A stretch of DNA of 64,000 nucleotides from positions 186,001 through 250,000 of the forward strand of contig NZ_BOMY01000001.1 in NCBI RefSeq assembly GCF_016862435.1, read 5' to 3'. Origin of the DNA: Paractinoplanes tereljensis. GTDB taxonomy: Bacteria; Actinomycetota; Actinomycetes; Mycobacteriales; Micromonosporaceae. Below the pieces are notes generated by a model that saw only the letters and a program-made list of their open reading frames with translations, did not search any database and was not told where the DNA came from. Shown in pieces: positions 1-11,004 of this stretch; the first letter of the stretch is position 1, and each line of letters opens with the position of its first letter. The position numbers and the translations under genes were made by a program.

Positions 1-1110
<1,110 letters not shown>

Positions 1111-1120
1111 CAAATTCCGC

Positions 1121-1831
1121 ATGCCGAAAATCAACGTGTACCTCCCCGATGATCTGGCCGACGCCGTCCGCGACTCCGGTGTTCCCGTCTCGGCCATCTG
1201 CCAGCGGGCCCTGGAACAGGCCATCCGCCGCATGCAGGCGATCCGCGAGGTGAGCCTGAGCGACCTCGACCCGGCGTCGTTCTCGGAGCGGCTGCCCAGC
1301 TTCACCGGCCGCCTGGTGCTCGCGCTGAGCCTGGCCACCGACCGCGCCAAGGCGGCCGGCGCCACCGTGGTGACCACCGGCGACCTGCTCGCCGGCCTGC
1401 AATCCGAGGGCAGCAACCTGGCCCTGCAGATCCTCACCGCGATGGACGTGGCCCCGGCGTCGCTGGCCGCGGTGTCCACACCGGAACCCGCAGCCACCGG
1501 CGACGCGCTGCGGTTCAGCAATCCGGCCGCGGTGGCGCTGGAGCTGGCGGTCGGCGAGGCGGTCGGTTTCGGCCACAACTACGTCGGCTGCGAGCACCTG
1601 ATCGTCGCCCTGGCCGGCGAGCCCGACGGCGCGGCCGGCGAGCTGCTGCGCGCCCGCGGAGTCGACGCCCGCTCGACCCGCCGCGCGGTGGCCGCCGCCC
1701 TGGCCGGTTACGTGCACCTGCGCGCCAGCGCCAGCCAGGCCCCACCCCCGGAAGCCCTGCTGGCGGCCTTCCGCGCCGAGCTGGCCCCACTGGTGGAGCG
1801 CCTCGAAGCGCTCGAAGCCCGAGCGAACTAG
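1121..1831 (+). CDS. Ribbon-helix-helix / Clp N-terminal domain fusion protein
   Basis: A 236-residue soluble protein. Residues 1-45 read as a ribbon-helix-helix DNA-binding domain (MPKINVYLPDDLADAV followed by two helices), the fold of CcdA/CopG-type antitoxins and small repressors. Residues about 55-205 resemble the double Clp-N repeat of ClpC/ClpA, the region that binds substrates and adaptors (FTGRLVLALSLATDRA and VGCEHLIVALAGEPDG are the two repeat-like helices). There is no AAA ATPase module or Walker motif, so it cannot be a chaperone itself. The C-terminus is Ala/Glu-rich helix. It faces away from the surrounding aro genes and overlaps the next gene's stop by 4 bp. The role is unknown; a repressor that senses or recruits Clp machinery is inference. 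Confidence 0.75.
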   Translation: MPKINVYLPDDLADAVRDSGVPVSAICQRALEQAIRRMQAIREVSLSDLDPASFSERLPSFTGRLVLALSLATDRAKAAGATVVTTGDLLAGLQSEGSNLALQILTAMDVAPASLAAVSTPEPAATGDALRFSNPAAVALELAVGEAVGFGHNYVGCEHLIVALAGEPDGAAGELLRARGVDARSTRRAVAAALAGYVHLRASASQAPPPEALLAAFRAELAPLVERLEALEARAN

Positions 1832-2769
1832 GCGGGCTGGCGGCCGGCGTTCGGGGGCAGCTCGGTGGACAGGACGATCTTGCCGCGGGTGTGCCGGGCG
1901 GCCAGCTCGGTGTAGGCGTCCTTGATCGCGTCGAGCGGGTAGACCGCGGCGATCGGCAGGACGATGCGGCCCCAGGCGATCTCGTCGGCCAGGAAGGCGA
2001 GGATCTCGGCGTCGCTGCCGGCCGCGCTGCCCTCGGTCTTGGCGCCGGCCTTCGCGGCGGCCGGGTAATCGATGATCGTGTTGATCCGGGCCGGGTCGAT
2101 GCCGAGGCCGACGGCCAGATCGACGTACCCGTTCCCGTACGTGTCGATGAAGGCGTCGATCTCGGCCGGAAGACTGGCGGCCAGGTCGTCGCCGTAGGCG
2201 ACCGGGGTTACCCCGACCGAGCGCAACCAGGTCGCGTTGGCCTCGCTCGCGATGCCGACCACGTACGCGCCGAGGTTGCGGGCCAGCTGGACGGCGAGGG
2301 AACCGACCCCGCCGGCCGCACCGCTCACCACCACCGTCTCGCCGGCCGCCGGCTGCACCGCGCGGACCGCGGCGTAGGCGGTCACCCCGGCCACGAACAG
2401 GCCGCCGGCCCGGATCCAGTCCAGCGCCAGGGGCTTGCGGGTGAGGTGGTCGGCCGGGACCACCACGTAGTCGGCGTGCGAGGAACGCCAGTCGGACCAG
2501 CCCAGGACCTCGTCGCCGACGGCGAACTCGGTGACCGAACTGCCCATCGCGCGGACGCGGCCGGCGAAGTCGCTGCCCTCGCCGGACGGGAAGGTGGCCG
2601 GAAAGCGGTCGTGCAGCAGACCGGCGCGGATGGAGATCTCGCCGGGGTTGATGCCGGCCGCGACCACCTCGACCAGGATCTGGTCGGCGGCCGGCGTGGG
2701 CGGTTCGACGTCCTCGATGCGCAGGACGTCCACGTCGCCGTACTGATCAAAACGAACCGCTCGTGACAT
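1828..2769 (-). CDS. NADP-dependent alcohol dehydrogenase / quinone oxidoreductase family protein
   Basis: A zinc-independent medium-chain reductase of 313 residues. The ATG at 2769 gives MSRAVRFDQYG, the usual beginning of this family; an upstream in-frame start would add 21 unlikely residues. The N-terminal GroES-like domain carries AAGINPGEISIRAG and GEGSDFAGRV, and the nucleotide-binding loop is SGAAGGVGSLAVQLA. No cysteine/histidine zinc cluster is visible, so it is a QOR-type NADPH reductase; the substrate is unknown. It is codirectional with aroK, 16 bp downstream of... aroK's stop lies at 2786 on the same strand with this gene's start beyond it, so they may be cotranscribed. It ends in a CTAG tetranucleotide shared with the convergent RHH-Clp-N gene. 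Confidence 0.88.
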   Translation of the reverse strand: MSRAVRFDQYGDVDVLRIEDVEPPTPAADQILVEVVAAGINPGEISIRAGLLHDRFPATFPSGEGSDFAGRVRAMGSSVTEFAVGDEVLGWSDWRSSHADYVVVPADHLTRKPLALDWIRAGGLFVAGVTAYAAVRAVQPAAGETVVVSGAAGGVGSLAVQLARNLGAYVVGIASEANATWLRSVGVTPVAYGDDLAASLPAEIDAFIDTYGNGYVDLAVGLGIDPARINTIIDYPAAAKAGAKTEGSAAGSDAEILAFLADEIAWGRIVLPIAAVYPLDAIKDAYTELAARHTRGKIVLSTELPPNAGRQPA

Positions 2770-2785
2770 GGGACCAATACTCGCG

Positions 2786-3286
2786 CTACTTGAGCAGCCC
2801 GGCGACCTCGTCGGCGATGTCTGATGGATCACGGTTGTCGGTGGCGATGGTGTGGGTCGCGACCGAGGAGTAGAGCGGGCGGCGCTGGTCGAGCAGGTAT
2901 TTCAGGGTGGCCCGCGGGTTCATCGCGAGCAGCGGACGGCCGGTGCCGAGGCCGACCCGCTTCACCGCGTCGGACAGCTCGACCGACAGGTAGACGACGG
3001 TGTGCTGCTTGAGCAGGTCGCGGGTGCCCTCGTGGAGGATCGCGCCGCCGCCCAGGGCGAGGACGCCGGAGAACTCGGTCAGCGCGGTGGCGATGGCGGA
3101 TCGCTCCAGAGCGCGGAACGCGTCCTCGCCGTCGTCGATGAAGATCTCCGGGATCGGCTTGCCGGCCTCGGCCTCGATGATCGCGTCGGTGTCCACGAAC
3201 GGGACGCCGAGCAGGCCGGCCACCAGCCCGCCGATGGTGGTCTTGCCGGCGCCGGGCGCGCCGATCACGACGGCGACCGGAGCCAT
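2786..3286 (-). CDS. aroK: Shikimate kinase
   Basis: Phosphorylates shikimate at the 3-hydroxyl with ATP (fifth step of the shikimate pathway). The protein has 166 residues, the normal family size. Walker A is GAPGAGKTT at residues 9-17; shikimate-binding D32/D34 are in VDTDAI, R58 in FRALE, and the Gly-rich loop LALGGGA is at 77-82. The ATG at 3286 overlaps the aroC stop as TGATG, showing translational coupling. An open frame extends further upstream but lies inside aroC and is not used. The order aroC-aroK is that of other actinobacteria; aroB, usually next, is displaced by two unrelated genes. Confidence 0.96.
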   Translation of the reverse strand: MAPVAVVIGAPGAGKTTIGGLVAGLLGVPFVDTDAIIEAEAGKPIPEIFIDDGEDAFRALERSAIATALTEFSGVLALGGGAILHEGTRDLLKQHTVVYLSVELSDAVKRVGLGTGRPLLAMNPRATLKYLLDQRRPLYSSVATHTIATDNRDPSDIADEVAGLLK

Positions 3287-4464
3287 CAGCGGATCACCAG
3301 GCTGTCCAGGTAACTCGACAGGTTGCGGCGGATCTCGCCGACCGAGTCGCCGCCGAACTTCTCCACCGCGGCCTCGGCCAGCACCAGGGCCACCATCGCC
3401 TCGGCGACCACCCCGCCGGCCGGCACCGCACAGACGTCGGAGCGCTGGTTGATCGCGGTGGCCGGTTCGCCGGTGATGACGTCGACGGTCTGCAGGGCGC
3501 GGTTCAGCGACGAGATCGGCTTGAGCGCGGCGCGCACCCGCAGCGGTTCGCCGTTGGTGATGCCGCCTTCGAGGCCGCCGGCCCGGTCGGTGACCCGCTT
3601 GACGCCGTCGGGGGTCGGGATGATCTCGTCGTGCGCCACCGAGCCGCGCGAGCGGGCCTGGGTGAAGCCGTCGCCGATCTCCACGCCCTTCACCGACTGG
3701 ATGGACATCAGGGCGGCGGCAAGCTTGGCGTCCAGCTTGCGGTCCCATTGGACATGAGATCCAAGGCCGGGGGGTACGCCGTACGCCAGCACCTCGACGA
3801 TGCCACCCAGCGTGTCGGCGTCCTTCTTGGCCGCGTCGACCTCGGCCACCATCCGGGCGCTGGCCTCGGGGTCGAGGCAGCGCAGCGGGTCGGCGTCGAT
3901 GCGGTCGGCGTCTTCCGGGGTGGGGATCAGGCCGACCTTGGCGGCCACCGAGCCCAGCTCGATCACGTGCGACACGATCTCGATGCCGAGGGCCTGCTTG
4001 ATCAGGGCTTTCGCCACCACGCCGACGGCGACCCGGGCCGCGGTCTCCCGGGCGCTGGCGCGCTCGAGGATAGGGCGGGCGTCGGTGTGTGCGTACTTCT
4101 GCATGCCGGCCAGGTCGGCGTGCCCGGGACGGGGCCGGGTGAGCGGTTCGTTGCGGGCCTGGGCGGCCAGCTCTTCCGGGTCGACCGGGTCGGCGGCCAT
4201 CACGGTCTGCCACTTGGGCCACTCGCTGTTGCCGATCCGGATCGCGACCGGGCTGCCCTGCGTCACGCCGTGCCGGATGCCGCCGATCAGCTCGAGTTCG
4301 TCCTGCTCGAACTTCATCCGGGCGCCGCGGCCGTAGCCGAGCCGGCGGCGCGCGAGATCGCGCCCGATTTCCGCGCTCGTCACTTCCACCCCGGCGGGAA
4401 CGCCTTCGAGGAGCGCGACGAGCGCCGGGCCATGGGATTCACCTGCGGTTAGCCAGCGCAACAC
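3286..4464 (-). CDS. aroC: Chorismate synthase
   Basis: Last enzyme of the shikimate pathway: removes phosphate from EPSP to give chorismate, using reduced FMN. It has 392 residues and starts at GTG (4464-4462) with [13 protein letters not shown], the standard chorismate-synthase N-terminus. Visible family features are [17 protein letters not shown] near residues 40-55, [11 protein letters not shown] near 110, the [13 protein letters not shown] signature near 135 and the C-terminal [16 protein letters not shown]. It overlaps aroK by one base. The 132-bp gap upstream separates it from the divergent Bcr/CflA transporter and should hold both promoters. Confidence 0.97.
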   Translation of the reverse strand: MLRWLTAGESHGPALVALLEGVPAGVEVTSAEIGRDLARRRLGYGRGARMKFEQDELELIGGIRHGVTQGSPVAIRIGNSEWPKWQTVMAADPVDPEELAAQARNEPLTRPRPGHADLAGMQKYAHTDARPILERASARETAARVAVGVVAKALIKQALGIEIVSHVIELGSVAAKVGLIPTPEDADRIDADPLRCLDPEASARMVAEVDAAKKDADTLGGIVEVLAYGVPPGLGSHVQWDRKLDAKLAAALMSIQSVKGVEIGDGFTQARSRGSVAHDEIIPTPDGVKRVTDRAGGLEGGITNGEPLRVRAALKPISSLNRALQTVDVITGEPATAINQRSDVCAVPAGGVVAEAMVALVLAEAAVEKFGGDSVGEIRRNLSSYLDSLVIR

Positions 4465-4596
4465 GGGTCACAGTCTGGCACGCCGCCCGGGCCGCCGGTC
4501 GCGGCCCCGCCGCCATCCCGCCCACCGGAATGCCGTACCGATCCCGGCCTTCCTCCCAGCGGAAGAGATCAGCTGCCCGCGTGAAAGGTCAGAGGT

Positions 4597-5790
4597 ATGG
4601 TCCGGCCCGTGACCCGGACCGAGGTACGGCCGAAAGGCGTGCTGCTTATCGTCATGCTCGGCTTCGTCTCGGCGATCGGGCCGCTGTCGATCGACATGTA
4701 CCTGCCGGCCTTCCCGGCGATCGCCGACGATCTGGGTGTCTCGGCCGCACAGGTGCAGTTGTCGCTGACGGCGTGCCTGGTCGGCAGCGCCCTCGGTGGA
4801 CTGGTGTGCGGACCGCTCAGCGACAAATGGGGGCGGCGGCGCCCGGCGATCGCAGGGCTTACGGCGTACGCCATCCTGTCGTTCTTGATCGCTTTTTCGC
4901 CCTCGGCGCCGGTGTTGATCGGTTTGCGGGTGTTGCAGGGGTTTGCCGGTGGGACCGGCATCGTGGTGGCGCGGGCGATCGTCCGGGATCTCTATTCCGG
5001 GGTCGAGGCGGCCCGGTTCTACTCGCGGCTGACGCTGATCTACGGGCTGGCGCCGATCCTCGCGCCGAGCCTCGGCAGCGCGGTGCTGCGGTTCACCTCG
5101 TGGCACGGGATCTTCGTGGCCCTCGGCGTGCTCGCCACCCTGCTCACGCTGCTGCTGGCATGGCGGCTGCCGGAGACCTTGCCGGTGGAGAACCGCACCG
5201 AGGGCGGACTCGGGCGGACGCTGCGGCTGGCCGGGCCATTGTTCCGGGATCGCTCGTTCGTGGGTTACACCGTGGCGCAGGGCTTCGCATTCGGCGCGCT
5301 GTTCACCTATCTGTCGAATTCGTCGTTCGTGCTGCAGGACGGCTACGGATTGTCGCCGACGATGTTCGGCCTGCTATTCGGGCTGAATGCGGTGGGGCTG
5401 ACCCTGACGAGTCAGCTCAACGCCCGTTTGCTGAACCGGTTCGGCACGCGCCCACTGCTGTTGGCGGCGCTGGCCGTTCAGGTCGTCTCCGGGGTGGTGC
5501 TCGTCGTCTCGGCGCTCGCCGGGGCGCTGATCGGAGTGGTGGCGGGACTGTTTCTGCTGGTCTGCACGATCGGGATGGGCCAGCCGAACGCGACCGCCCT
5601 GGCCCTGGACGGGCACGCCGACCGAGCCGGGACCGCGGCCGCGGTGATGGGCTCCCTGCAACCGGCCATGGCGGGCGCGCTGGCGTCGCTGGCCGGGCTG
5701 GGCGCGATCGGCACGGGCGTGCCGATGGCGGTGGTGATCCTCGGTGCGGCGCTGGCCGCCCTGGTCACGGTCGTGGGGCTGACGTCTTAA
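4597..5790 (+). CDS. Bcr/CflA-family drug resistance MFS transporter
   Basis: A 12-helix major-facilitator exporter of 397 residues, the usual size of the Bcr/CflA subgroup. The opening GPLSIDMYLPAFPAIADDLG, which holds the subgroup's charged SxDMYLPA motif in helix 1, is diagnostic, and the DHA1 motif A follows as SDKWGRRRP. It likely exports toxic amphipaths or peptides by proton antiport; the substrate cannot be read from sequence. The start is ATG with GAAAGG 8 bp before; a GTG 12 bp later is possible. It lies opposite to the aro genes between aroC and aroE, so it is an insertion in that cluster. Its TTAA stop is shared with aroE. Confidence 0.92.
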   Translation: MVRPVTRTEVRPKGVLLIVMLGFVSAIGPLSIDMYLPAFPAIADDLGVSAAQVQLSLTACLVGSALGGLVCGPLSDKWGRRRPAIAGLTAYAILSFLIAFSPSAPVLIGLRVLQGFAGGTGIVVARAIVRDLYSGVEAARFYSRLTLIYGLAPILAPSLGSAVLRFTSWHGIFVALGVLATLLTLLLAWRLPETLPVENRTEGGLGRTLRLAGPLFRDRSFVGYTVAQGFAFGALFTYLSNSSFVLQDGYGLSPTMFGLLFGLNAVGLTLTSQLNARLLNRFGTRPLLLAALAVQVVSGVVLVVSALAGALIGVVAGLFLLVCTIGMGQPNATALALDGHADRAGTAAAVMGSLQPAMAGALASLAGLGAIGTGVPMAVVILGAALAALVTVVGLTS

Positions 5791-6611
5791 CGGCGGCTGG
5801 CCGCCTCGAACAGGGCCTCGCGCATGGCCGCCTCGGGGGCCGGGGCGACGCCGGTGAACTGCTCGAACTGGCTCAGCGCCTGGCCGAGCAACAGGTCCAG
5901 GCCGGACACTACGGAAATGCCGGATTTCTCGGCGGCGGCGGCCAGCGGGGTCGGCCACGGGTCGTAGATCGCGTCGAACAGCACCGTGCCGGGGCGCCAG
6001 GCGACCTCGTTCGCGAGGTGGTCGGCGGCGCCCTTCGGGACCGTGGAGATCACCGCGTCGGCGTCGAACAGCTTCGGTGCGTCCGACCAGTCGGCGCCGA
6101 CCAGTTCCAGGCCGAGCTCGGCCGCGGCCGGCCGCAGTTCCTCCCGCGCTGACGGGCGGCGGGTCACCACGGTCACCGAGGTGGCGCCCAGCTGCGCGGC
6201 GGCGCCCAGGGCAGCGCGGCACGTGCCGCCGCCGCCGAGCACCGTCACCACCGGGGACGAGCCCAGGCCCGCGGCCCGGAGCACCCGGACCATGCCGTAC
6301 ACGTCGGTGTTGTCCGCGTGCCAGGTGCCGTCGTCACGGCGTACCAACGTGTTGGCCGCACCGGTCGCCTGCGCAACCACCGAGGCGCTCGCCGCCAGGC
6401 GAAGCGCCTCCTCCTTCAGCGGCATGGTCAGCGAGAGCCCGGCCCACTCGGGGCCGAGCCCGCCGAGCAGCGCGGCCAATTCGGCCTCGGCGCACTCGAT
6501 CGCCACGTAGCTCCAGCCACCGAGACCGGCGGCGGCATAGCCGGCGTTGTGGATCACCGGCGAGAGCGAGTGGGCAATCGGCTTGCCGAGGACCGCGGCT
6601 TTCGACGTCAG
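5787..6611 (-). CDS. aroE: Shikimate dehydrogenase, apparent CTG start
   Basis: NADP-dependent reduction of 3-dehydroshikimate to shikimate. With the proposed start it has 274 residues, a normal length. Shikimate-binding S15 and S17 are in PIAHSLSP, the catalytic lysine is in TMPLKEEAL, the catalytic aspartate in NTDVYGMVR, and the NADP loop is LGGGGTCRAALGA. The only ATG/GTG/TTG in frame lies after the PIAHSLSP motif (GTG at codon 19) and would remove essential residues. Upstream the frame is open within mltG but has no standard start for many codons. A CTG at 6611-6609, overlapping the mltG stop as CTGA, gives LTSKAAVLGKPIAHS, which fits the family exactly. Either CTG is used or one base is wrong here. 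Confidence 0.93.
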   Translation of the reverse strand: MTSKAAVLGKPIAHSLSPVIHNAGYAAAGLGGWSYVAIECAEAELAALLGGLGPEWAGLSLTMPLKEEALRLAASASVVAQATGAANTLVRRDDGTWHADNTDVYGMVRVLRAAGLGSSPVVTVLGGGGTCRAALGAAAQLGATSVTVVTRRPSAREELRPAAAELGLELVGADWSDAPKLFDADAVISTVPKGAADHLANEVAWRPGTVLFDAIYDPWPTPLAAAAEKSGISVVSGLDLLLGQALSQFEQFTGVAPAPEAAMREALFEAASRR

Positions 6612-7798
6612 CAGAGTGGAACCCCGTTCTTGCAGGCCTGCTGGATGTTCTTGTCGTGCTGGGCGAGGCTGTCGGTGAAGACCGAGTTGCCGGCCTTGTC
6701 GATCGCCACGAAGTACAGCCAGTTACCGGCGGCCGGCTGCATCGCACCCTGCAGGGCAGCCTGGCTGGGGTTGTCGATCGGGCCGATCGGCAGGCCGAGC
6801 TTGCTCTTGGTGTTGTACGGGTTCTTCGGGTCGTCGAGCTCCTCCGGCGACAGCTGACCGGAGTGCTTGGCCGCCTTGCCCTGGACCTGGAGCCAGTAGT
6901 TGGCGGTCACGTCGAACTGCAGCGGCATCTTCGCCTTGTAGGCCCGGTTGTAGGCCACTCGGGCGACCTTCGGCAGGTCCTTCGGGACGCCCGCTTCGGC
7001 CTCCGCCAGCGACCCCACGATCAGCGCCTCGTAGGGCGAGACCGCCAGGGTGTTCTGCACGTTGTCGACGAAGCCCATCTCGGTGGTGACGTCGACGAAT
7101 CGCTTCACCATCACCTTGAGGATCTGCTCGGCGTCGAGTTTCGGGTCGAACTCGTACGTGTCCGGGAAGAGGAAGCCCTCGATGCTGGTCTTCGCGGCCG
7201 GCTTGCCGTCGCGGCGGTTGAACCAGAAGGCCGGCACACCCAGGTCGACCGGGTTCTTCGCGGCGGTCTGGAAGTCCTTGACCGGGATGTTCGTGGCCTT
7301 CGACAGAATGACGTAGGCCTCCATGCTGGTGGTGCCGGGGACGATCGTCACCCCCGAGGTGATCCGCGACTTCGGGTCGAGCAGCACGGTCACCGCGTTG
7401 GCGGCGGACATCTGCTTCTTCATGTTGTACGTGCCCGACTGGATGTTCTTGCCGCGCGGGTTCTCACCCGCCGCGTTCGTGAACGCCTTGGTGGATTTCA
7501 CCACGTCGGAATCGACAAGGGTGTTACCGATGTCGGTGAGGGTCGCGTCTTTCTCGATGGTCACCTGAACCGCATCAGTACCGGGACCGTCGTAATCGGC
7601 TGCGGTGAAAAATCCCTTCACCTTGTTGTAGCCGAAGAAGACACCGCCGCCCAAAAGCGCTAACAGAACAAAAGCCATCAAAAAGGCGACGCCGGACTTA
7701 CCCGAGCCCTTCTTGCCACCGCCGCGGGAATTCCGCCGATGGCGGGATCGTCCGCGTTCGGCGTGCTCGTCGAACGCCAGGTCCAGCTCGTCGATCAT
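6608..7798 (-). CDS. mltG: Endolytic peptidoglycan transglycosylase MltG
   Basis: Membrane-anchored lytic transglycosylase (YceG family) that cleaves nascent glycan strands and so sets glycan chain length. It has 396 residues: a basic, Gly/Lys-rich cytoplasmic segment (1-36), one membrane helix (about 37-56), then an extracytoplasmic YceG domain. The catalytic glutamate corresponds to E266 in VGSLAEAEAG; EGFLFPDTYEF (208-217) and LPIGPIDNPS are other family signatures. It sits between ruvX (ATGA overlap) and aroE (CTGA overlap), the same order as in other actinobacteria. Confidence 0.95.
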   Translation of the reverse strand: MIDELDLAFDEHAERGRSRHRRNSRGGGKKGSGKSGVAFLMAFVLLALLGGGVFFGYNKVKGFFTAADYDGPGTDAVQVTIEKDATLTDIGNTLVDSDVVKSTKAFTNAAGENPRGKNIQSGTYNMKKQMSAANAVTVLLDPKSRITSGVTIVPGTTSMEAYVILSKATNIPVKDFQTAAKNPVDLGVPAFWFNRRDGKPAAKTSIEGFLFPDTYEFDPKLDAEQILKVMVKRFVDVTTEMGFVDNVQNTLAVSPYEALIVGSLAEAEAGVPKDLPKVARVAYNRAYKAKMPLQFDVTANYWLQVQGKAAKHSGQLSPEELDDPKNPYNTKSKLGLPIGPIDNPSQAALQGAMQPAAGNWLYFVAIDKAGNSVFTDSLAQHDKNIQQACKNGVPLC

Positions 7799-8253
7799 CT
7801 CTGCCTCCGCTGCGCGTCCAGCCAGCTCTGCAGGATCTCCACCGCGGCCGCCTGATCGACGACCGCCCGCTGCCGCTTACCTCGAACGCCTCGCTCGGCG
7901 AGTCGTCGAGTCGCGACCACGGTTGACATCCTTTCGTCCGCCAACGCGATCGGCACCTCGCCGACCGCGTCCGCCAGTCGCCCAGCGTACGCACGAATGT
8001 CGATGGCGGCAGGACCCTCGGCGCCGTTGAGGCGCACCGGAAGCCCCACCACGATCCCGACCGCCTCGTGTTCCCCCACGAGGCGGACGAGCTCAGCTAT
8101 GTCGCTAGGCACGGCATCGACTGCCGCACCCATGTCACGGGGCACCGTAACCAGGGGGGTGGCCAGGATCCCGTCAGGGTCGCTGACGGCGACCCCGACG
8201 CGCACCTTACCGACATCGACGCCCAGCCGCCTACCCCGCGACAGTGCGCTCAT
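7795..8253 (-). CDS. ruvX: Holliday junction resolvase-like protein RuvX/YqgF
   Basis: RNase H-fold protein linked to pre-16S rRNA 5' processing and Holliday-junction metabolism. From the ATG at 8253 it has 152 residues: RLGVDVGKVRVGVAVSD carries the first catalytic aspartate, VVGLPVRLNG is the conserved middle strand and ADERMST the second acidic motif. The start was chosen because GGAGGG lies 7 bp upstream; an in-frame ATG 33 bp further upstream has no such site. The stop overlaps the mltG start as ATGA, so the two are translationally coupled. Confidence 0.94.
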   Translation of the reverse strand: MSALSRGRRLGVDVGKVRVGVAVSDPDGILATPLVTVPRDMGAAVDAVPSDIAELVRLVGEHEAVGIVVGLPVRLNGAEGPAAIDIRAYAGRLADAVGEVPIALADERMSTVVATRRLAERGVRGKRQRAVVDQAAAVEILQSWLDAQRRQR

Positions 8254-8319
8254 GCGGTCACCCTCCACCATCCGCCGCCCCGCCACCGCCCTTGAGCAGT
8301 CTGAAGACAGAGCTTCTTG

Positions 8320-11004
8320 TTAGAGAGCGGCTTCACCGACTGCCTTCTCCACCGCAGCCAGCAGGGACGGGACCTGGTCGGCCGGCAGACCGCCACCCTG
8401 CGCGAGGTCGGCATTACCGCCGCCCCGGCCGGAGAACGCGCCCTTGACCAGATCGGCCGCGGACAGCCCGCGGCTCTTGGCCACCCCGTTGATCGCCACG
8501 ATCAGCGACGCCTTGCCGTTCGACCGGGACGCGACCGCCACGACCGCCGGGCGGCCAGAATCGATCTTGCCCCGAATCTCCTGGGCCAGGGTACGCACAT
8601 CGTTGCCCGCCGCGCCCTCCGGAGCCTCGACCCCGACGAACGCCACGCCACGCACGTCCCGGGCCTGCTCGGCGAGCGCACCGGCACCACCGAGGACCAT
8701 CTGGGCGCGCAGTTTCTCGAGCTCTTTCTCGGCGTCGCGCAGTGCCGTGACGGTCTGCTCGACCCGGTCGGCGACCTGGTCACCGGGCACCCGGAACAGG
8801 TCGGCCAGCCGCGCGACGAGCAGGTGCTCCTTGGCCAGGAAGCCGAACGCGTCGATGCCGACGAGCGCCTCGACCCGGCGCACGCCGGAGCCGATCGACG
8901 CCTCGTTGAGGATCTTCACGAGGCCCAGCTGACCCGAGCGGGCCACGTGCGTGCCGCCGCAGAGCTCACGCGCGTAGTCACCGACTTCAACCACCCGGAC
9001 CTCATCGCCGTACTTCTCCCCGAAGAGAGCCATCGCGCCCAGCCGGCGCGCTTCCGCCTGGGAGGTGACGAACGCGTGAACTTCGAGGTCACGCAGCAGC
9101 ACCTCGTTCACCTGCTGTTCGACGTCGTGCAGCACCGCGGGCGAGACTGCCCCCGGGGTGTTGAAGTCGAAGCGCAGCCGGCCCGGCGCGTTGAGCGAAC
9201 CCGCCTGGGTCGCCGACTCGCCGAGGAAGTGCCGCATGGTCTGGTGGATCAGGTGGGTCGCGGTGTGCGAGCGGGAGATCGCCTTGCGCCGGGTGATGTC
9301 GATCTCGGCCTCGGCCGCCTCGCCCGCGCGCACCTCGCCGCGGATGACCCGCGCCTTGTGCACGATCAGGCCGGGGATCGGCTGCTGCACGTCGACGATC
9401 TCGAGCTGGCCGCCGCCGACCCGGATCACGCCGGTGTCGGCCTGCTGGCCACCGCCCTCGGCGTAGAACGGGGTGGCGTCGAGAACCAGCTCGACGAAGT
9501 CGCCCTCGCCGGCCACCTCGAGGCGGCCGCCGTCACCGATCAACGCCCGGACCCGGGACTCCCGGGAGATCTCCTGGTAACCGGTGAACTCCACCGGGCC
9601 GCCCGCGTCGAGCGCGCCCCGGTAGGCGGACAGGTCGGCGTGACCCGTCTTGCGCGCGGCGGCGTCCGCCTTCGCGCGGGCCCGCTGGTCGGCCATCAGC
9701 CGCCGGAAACCGTCCTGGTCGACGTCGAGGCCCTGCTCGGCCGCGATCTCCAGGGTCAGGTCGATCGGGAAGCCGTACGTGTCGTGCAGCTGGAACGCCT
9801 GCGCGCCGGACAGCGCGGATTTACCGGCGTCCTTGGACTCGGTGATCGCGACGTCCAGGATCGTCGTGCCCGCGCGCAGCGTCGACAGGAACGAGTCCTC
9901 CTCGGCGTACGCGTAGTCGGCGATCCGCTGGAATTCGGTCGCCAGCTCCGGGTACGACGGCGCCATGCAGTCCCGCGCCACCGGCAGCAGCTCGGGCAGC
10001 GCCCGCTCCTGCCAGCCGAGCAGGCGGATCGACCGGATCGCCCGGCGCATGATGCGGCGCAGCACGTAGCCGCGGCCCTCGTTGGCCGGGGTGACGCCGT
10101 CGCCGATCAGCATCAGCGCGGTCCGCACGTGGTCGGCGATCACCCGCAGCCGTACGTCGTCCGGGTGGCTCTGGTTGGCCGCGTGGCCGGAGTGCACGCC
10201 GTACCGCTTGCCGGTCATCTCGGCCGCCCGGGCCAGGATCGGGCGGACCTCGTCGATCTCGTACAGATTGTCGACGCCCTGCAGGATCGACGCGATGCGC
10301 TCCAGGCCCATGCCGGTGTCGATGTTCTGCTTGGGCAGGTCACCGACGATGGTGAAGTCTTCCTTCGACTTCACGTCGGTGATCTCGTGCTGCATGAAGA
10401 CCAGGTTCCAGAACTCCAGGTAGCGGTCCTCGTCGACCTCGGGGCCACCCTCGGGACCGTACGCCGGGCCGCGGTCGTAGTAGAGCTCCGAGCAGGGACC
10501 GGCCGGGCCGGGGATGCCCATCGACCAGAAGTTGTCCTTCTTGCCCCGGCGCACGATGCGCTCAGCGGGCATGCCGGTCTTCTTCCAGATCTCGATGGCC
10601 TCGTCGTCGTCGAGGTACACCGTCGCCCAGATGCGCTCCGGGTCGAGGCCGAAGCCGCCCTCGGAGACCGGCTTGGTGGACAGCTCCCAGGCCAGCGGGA
10701 TCGCGCCCGCCTTGAAGTAGTCACCGAACGAGAAGTTGCCGTTCATCTGGAAGAACGTGCCGTGCCGGGACGTCTTGCCGACCTCGTCGATGTCGGGCGT
10801 CCGGATGCACTTCTGCACGCTCGCCGCCCGCGAATAGGGCGGGGTGCGCTGGCCCAGGAAGAACGGCACGAACTGCACCATGCCGGCGTTGATGAACAAC
10901 AGGTTGGGGTCGTCGATAGCCGGCAGCGGGGCACTCGGCACGACCGTGTGCCCGTTGGCCTCGAAATGCGCGAGAAAGCGCCGCTTTACTTCCGCCGTCT
11001 TCAT
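8320..11004 (-). CDS. alaS: Alanyl-tRNA synthetase
   Basis: Charges tRNA-Ala in the cytoplasm and edits mischarged Ser/Gly. It has 894 residues in the usual order: class II catalytic domain ([36 protein letters not shown]), tRNA recognition region, editing domain with zinc ligands in HTATH and CGGTH, and a C-terminal C-Ala/DHHA1 domain with a Gly-rich end. The ATG start overlaps the stop of the upstream small membrane protein by 4 bp. A 900-codon open frame on the opposite strand is a GC-driven shadow. Confidence 0.98.
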   Translation of the reverse strand: MKTAEVKRRFLAHFEANGHTVVPSAPLPAIDDPNLLFINAGMVQFVPFFLGQRTPPYSRAASVQKCIRTPDIDEVGKTSRHGTFFQMNGNFSFGDYFKAGAIPLAWELSTKPVSEGGFGLDPERIWATVYLDDDEAIEIWKKTGMPAERIVRRGKKDNFWSMGIPGPAGPCSELYYDRGPAYGPEGGPEVDEDRYLEFWNLVFMQHEITDVKSKEDFTIVGDLPKQNIDTGMGLERIASILQGVDNLYEIDEVRPILARAAEMTGKRYGVHSGHAANQSHPDDVRLRVIADHVRTALMLIGDGVTPANEGRGYVLRRIMRRAIRSIRLLGWQERALPELLPVARDCMAPSYPELATEFQRIADYAYAEEDSFLSTLRAGTTILDVAITESKDAGKSALSGAQAFQLHDTYGFPIDLTLEIAAEQGLDVDQDGFRRLMADQRARAKADAAARKTGHADLSAYRGALDAGGPVEFTGYQEISRESRVRALIGDGGRLEVAGEGDFVELVLDATPFYAEGGGQQADTGVIRVGGGQLEIVDVQQPIPGLIVHKARVIRGEVRAGEAAEAEIDITRRKAISRSHTATHLIHQTMRHFLGESATQAGSLNAPGRLRFDFNTPGAVSPAVLHDVEQQVNEVLLRDLEVHAFVTSQAEARRLGAMALFGEKYGDEVRVVEVGDYARELCGGTHVARSGQLGLVKILNEASIGSGVRRVEALVGIDAFGFLAKEHLLVARLADLFRVPGDQVADRVEQTVTALRDAEKELEKLRAQMVLGGAGALAEQARDVRGVAFVGVEAPEGAAGNDVRTLAQEIRGKIDSGRPAVVAVASRSNGKASLIVAINGVAKSRGLSAADLVKGAFSGRGGGNADLAQGGGLPADQVPSLLAAVEKAVGEAAL

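Noticed and set aside
2786..4222. Long aroK-frame extension (478 codons)
   Set aside because: Most of it is antisense-like noise within aroC; aroK itself starts at 3286 with the Walker A near its N-terminus and overlaps the aroC stop.
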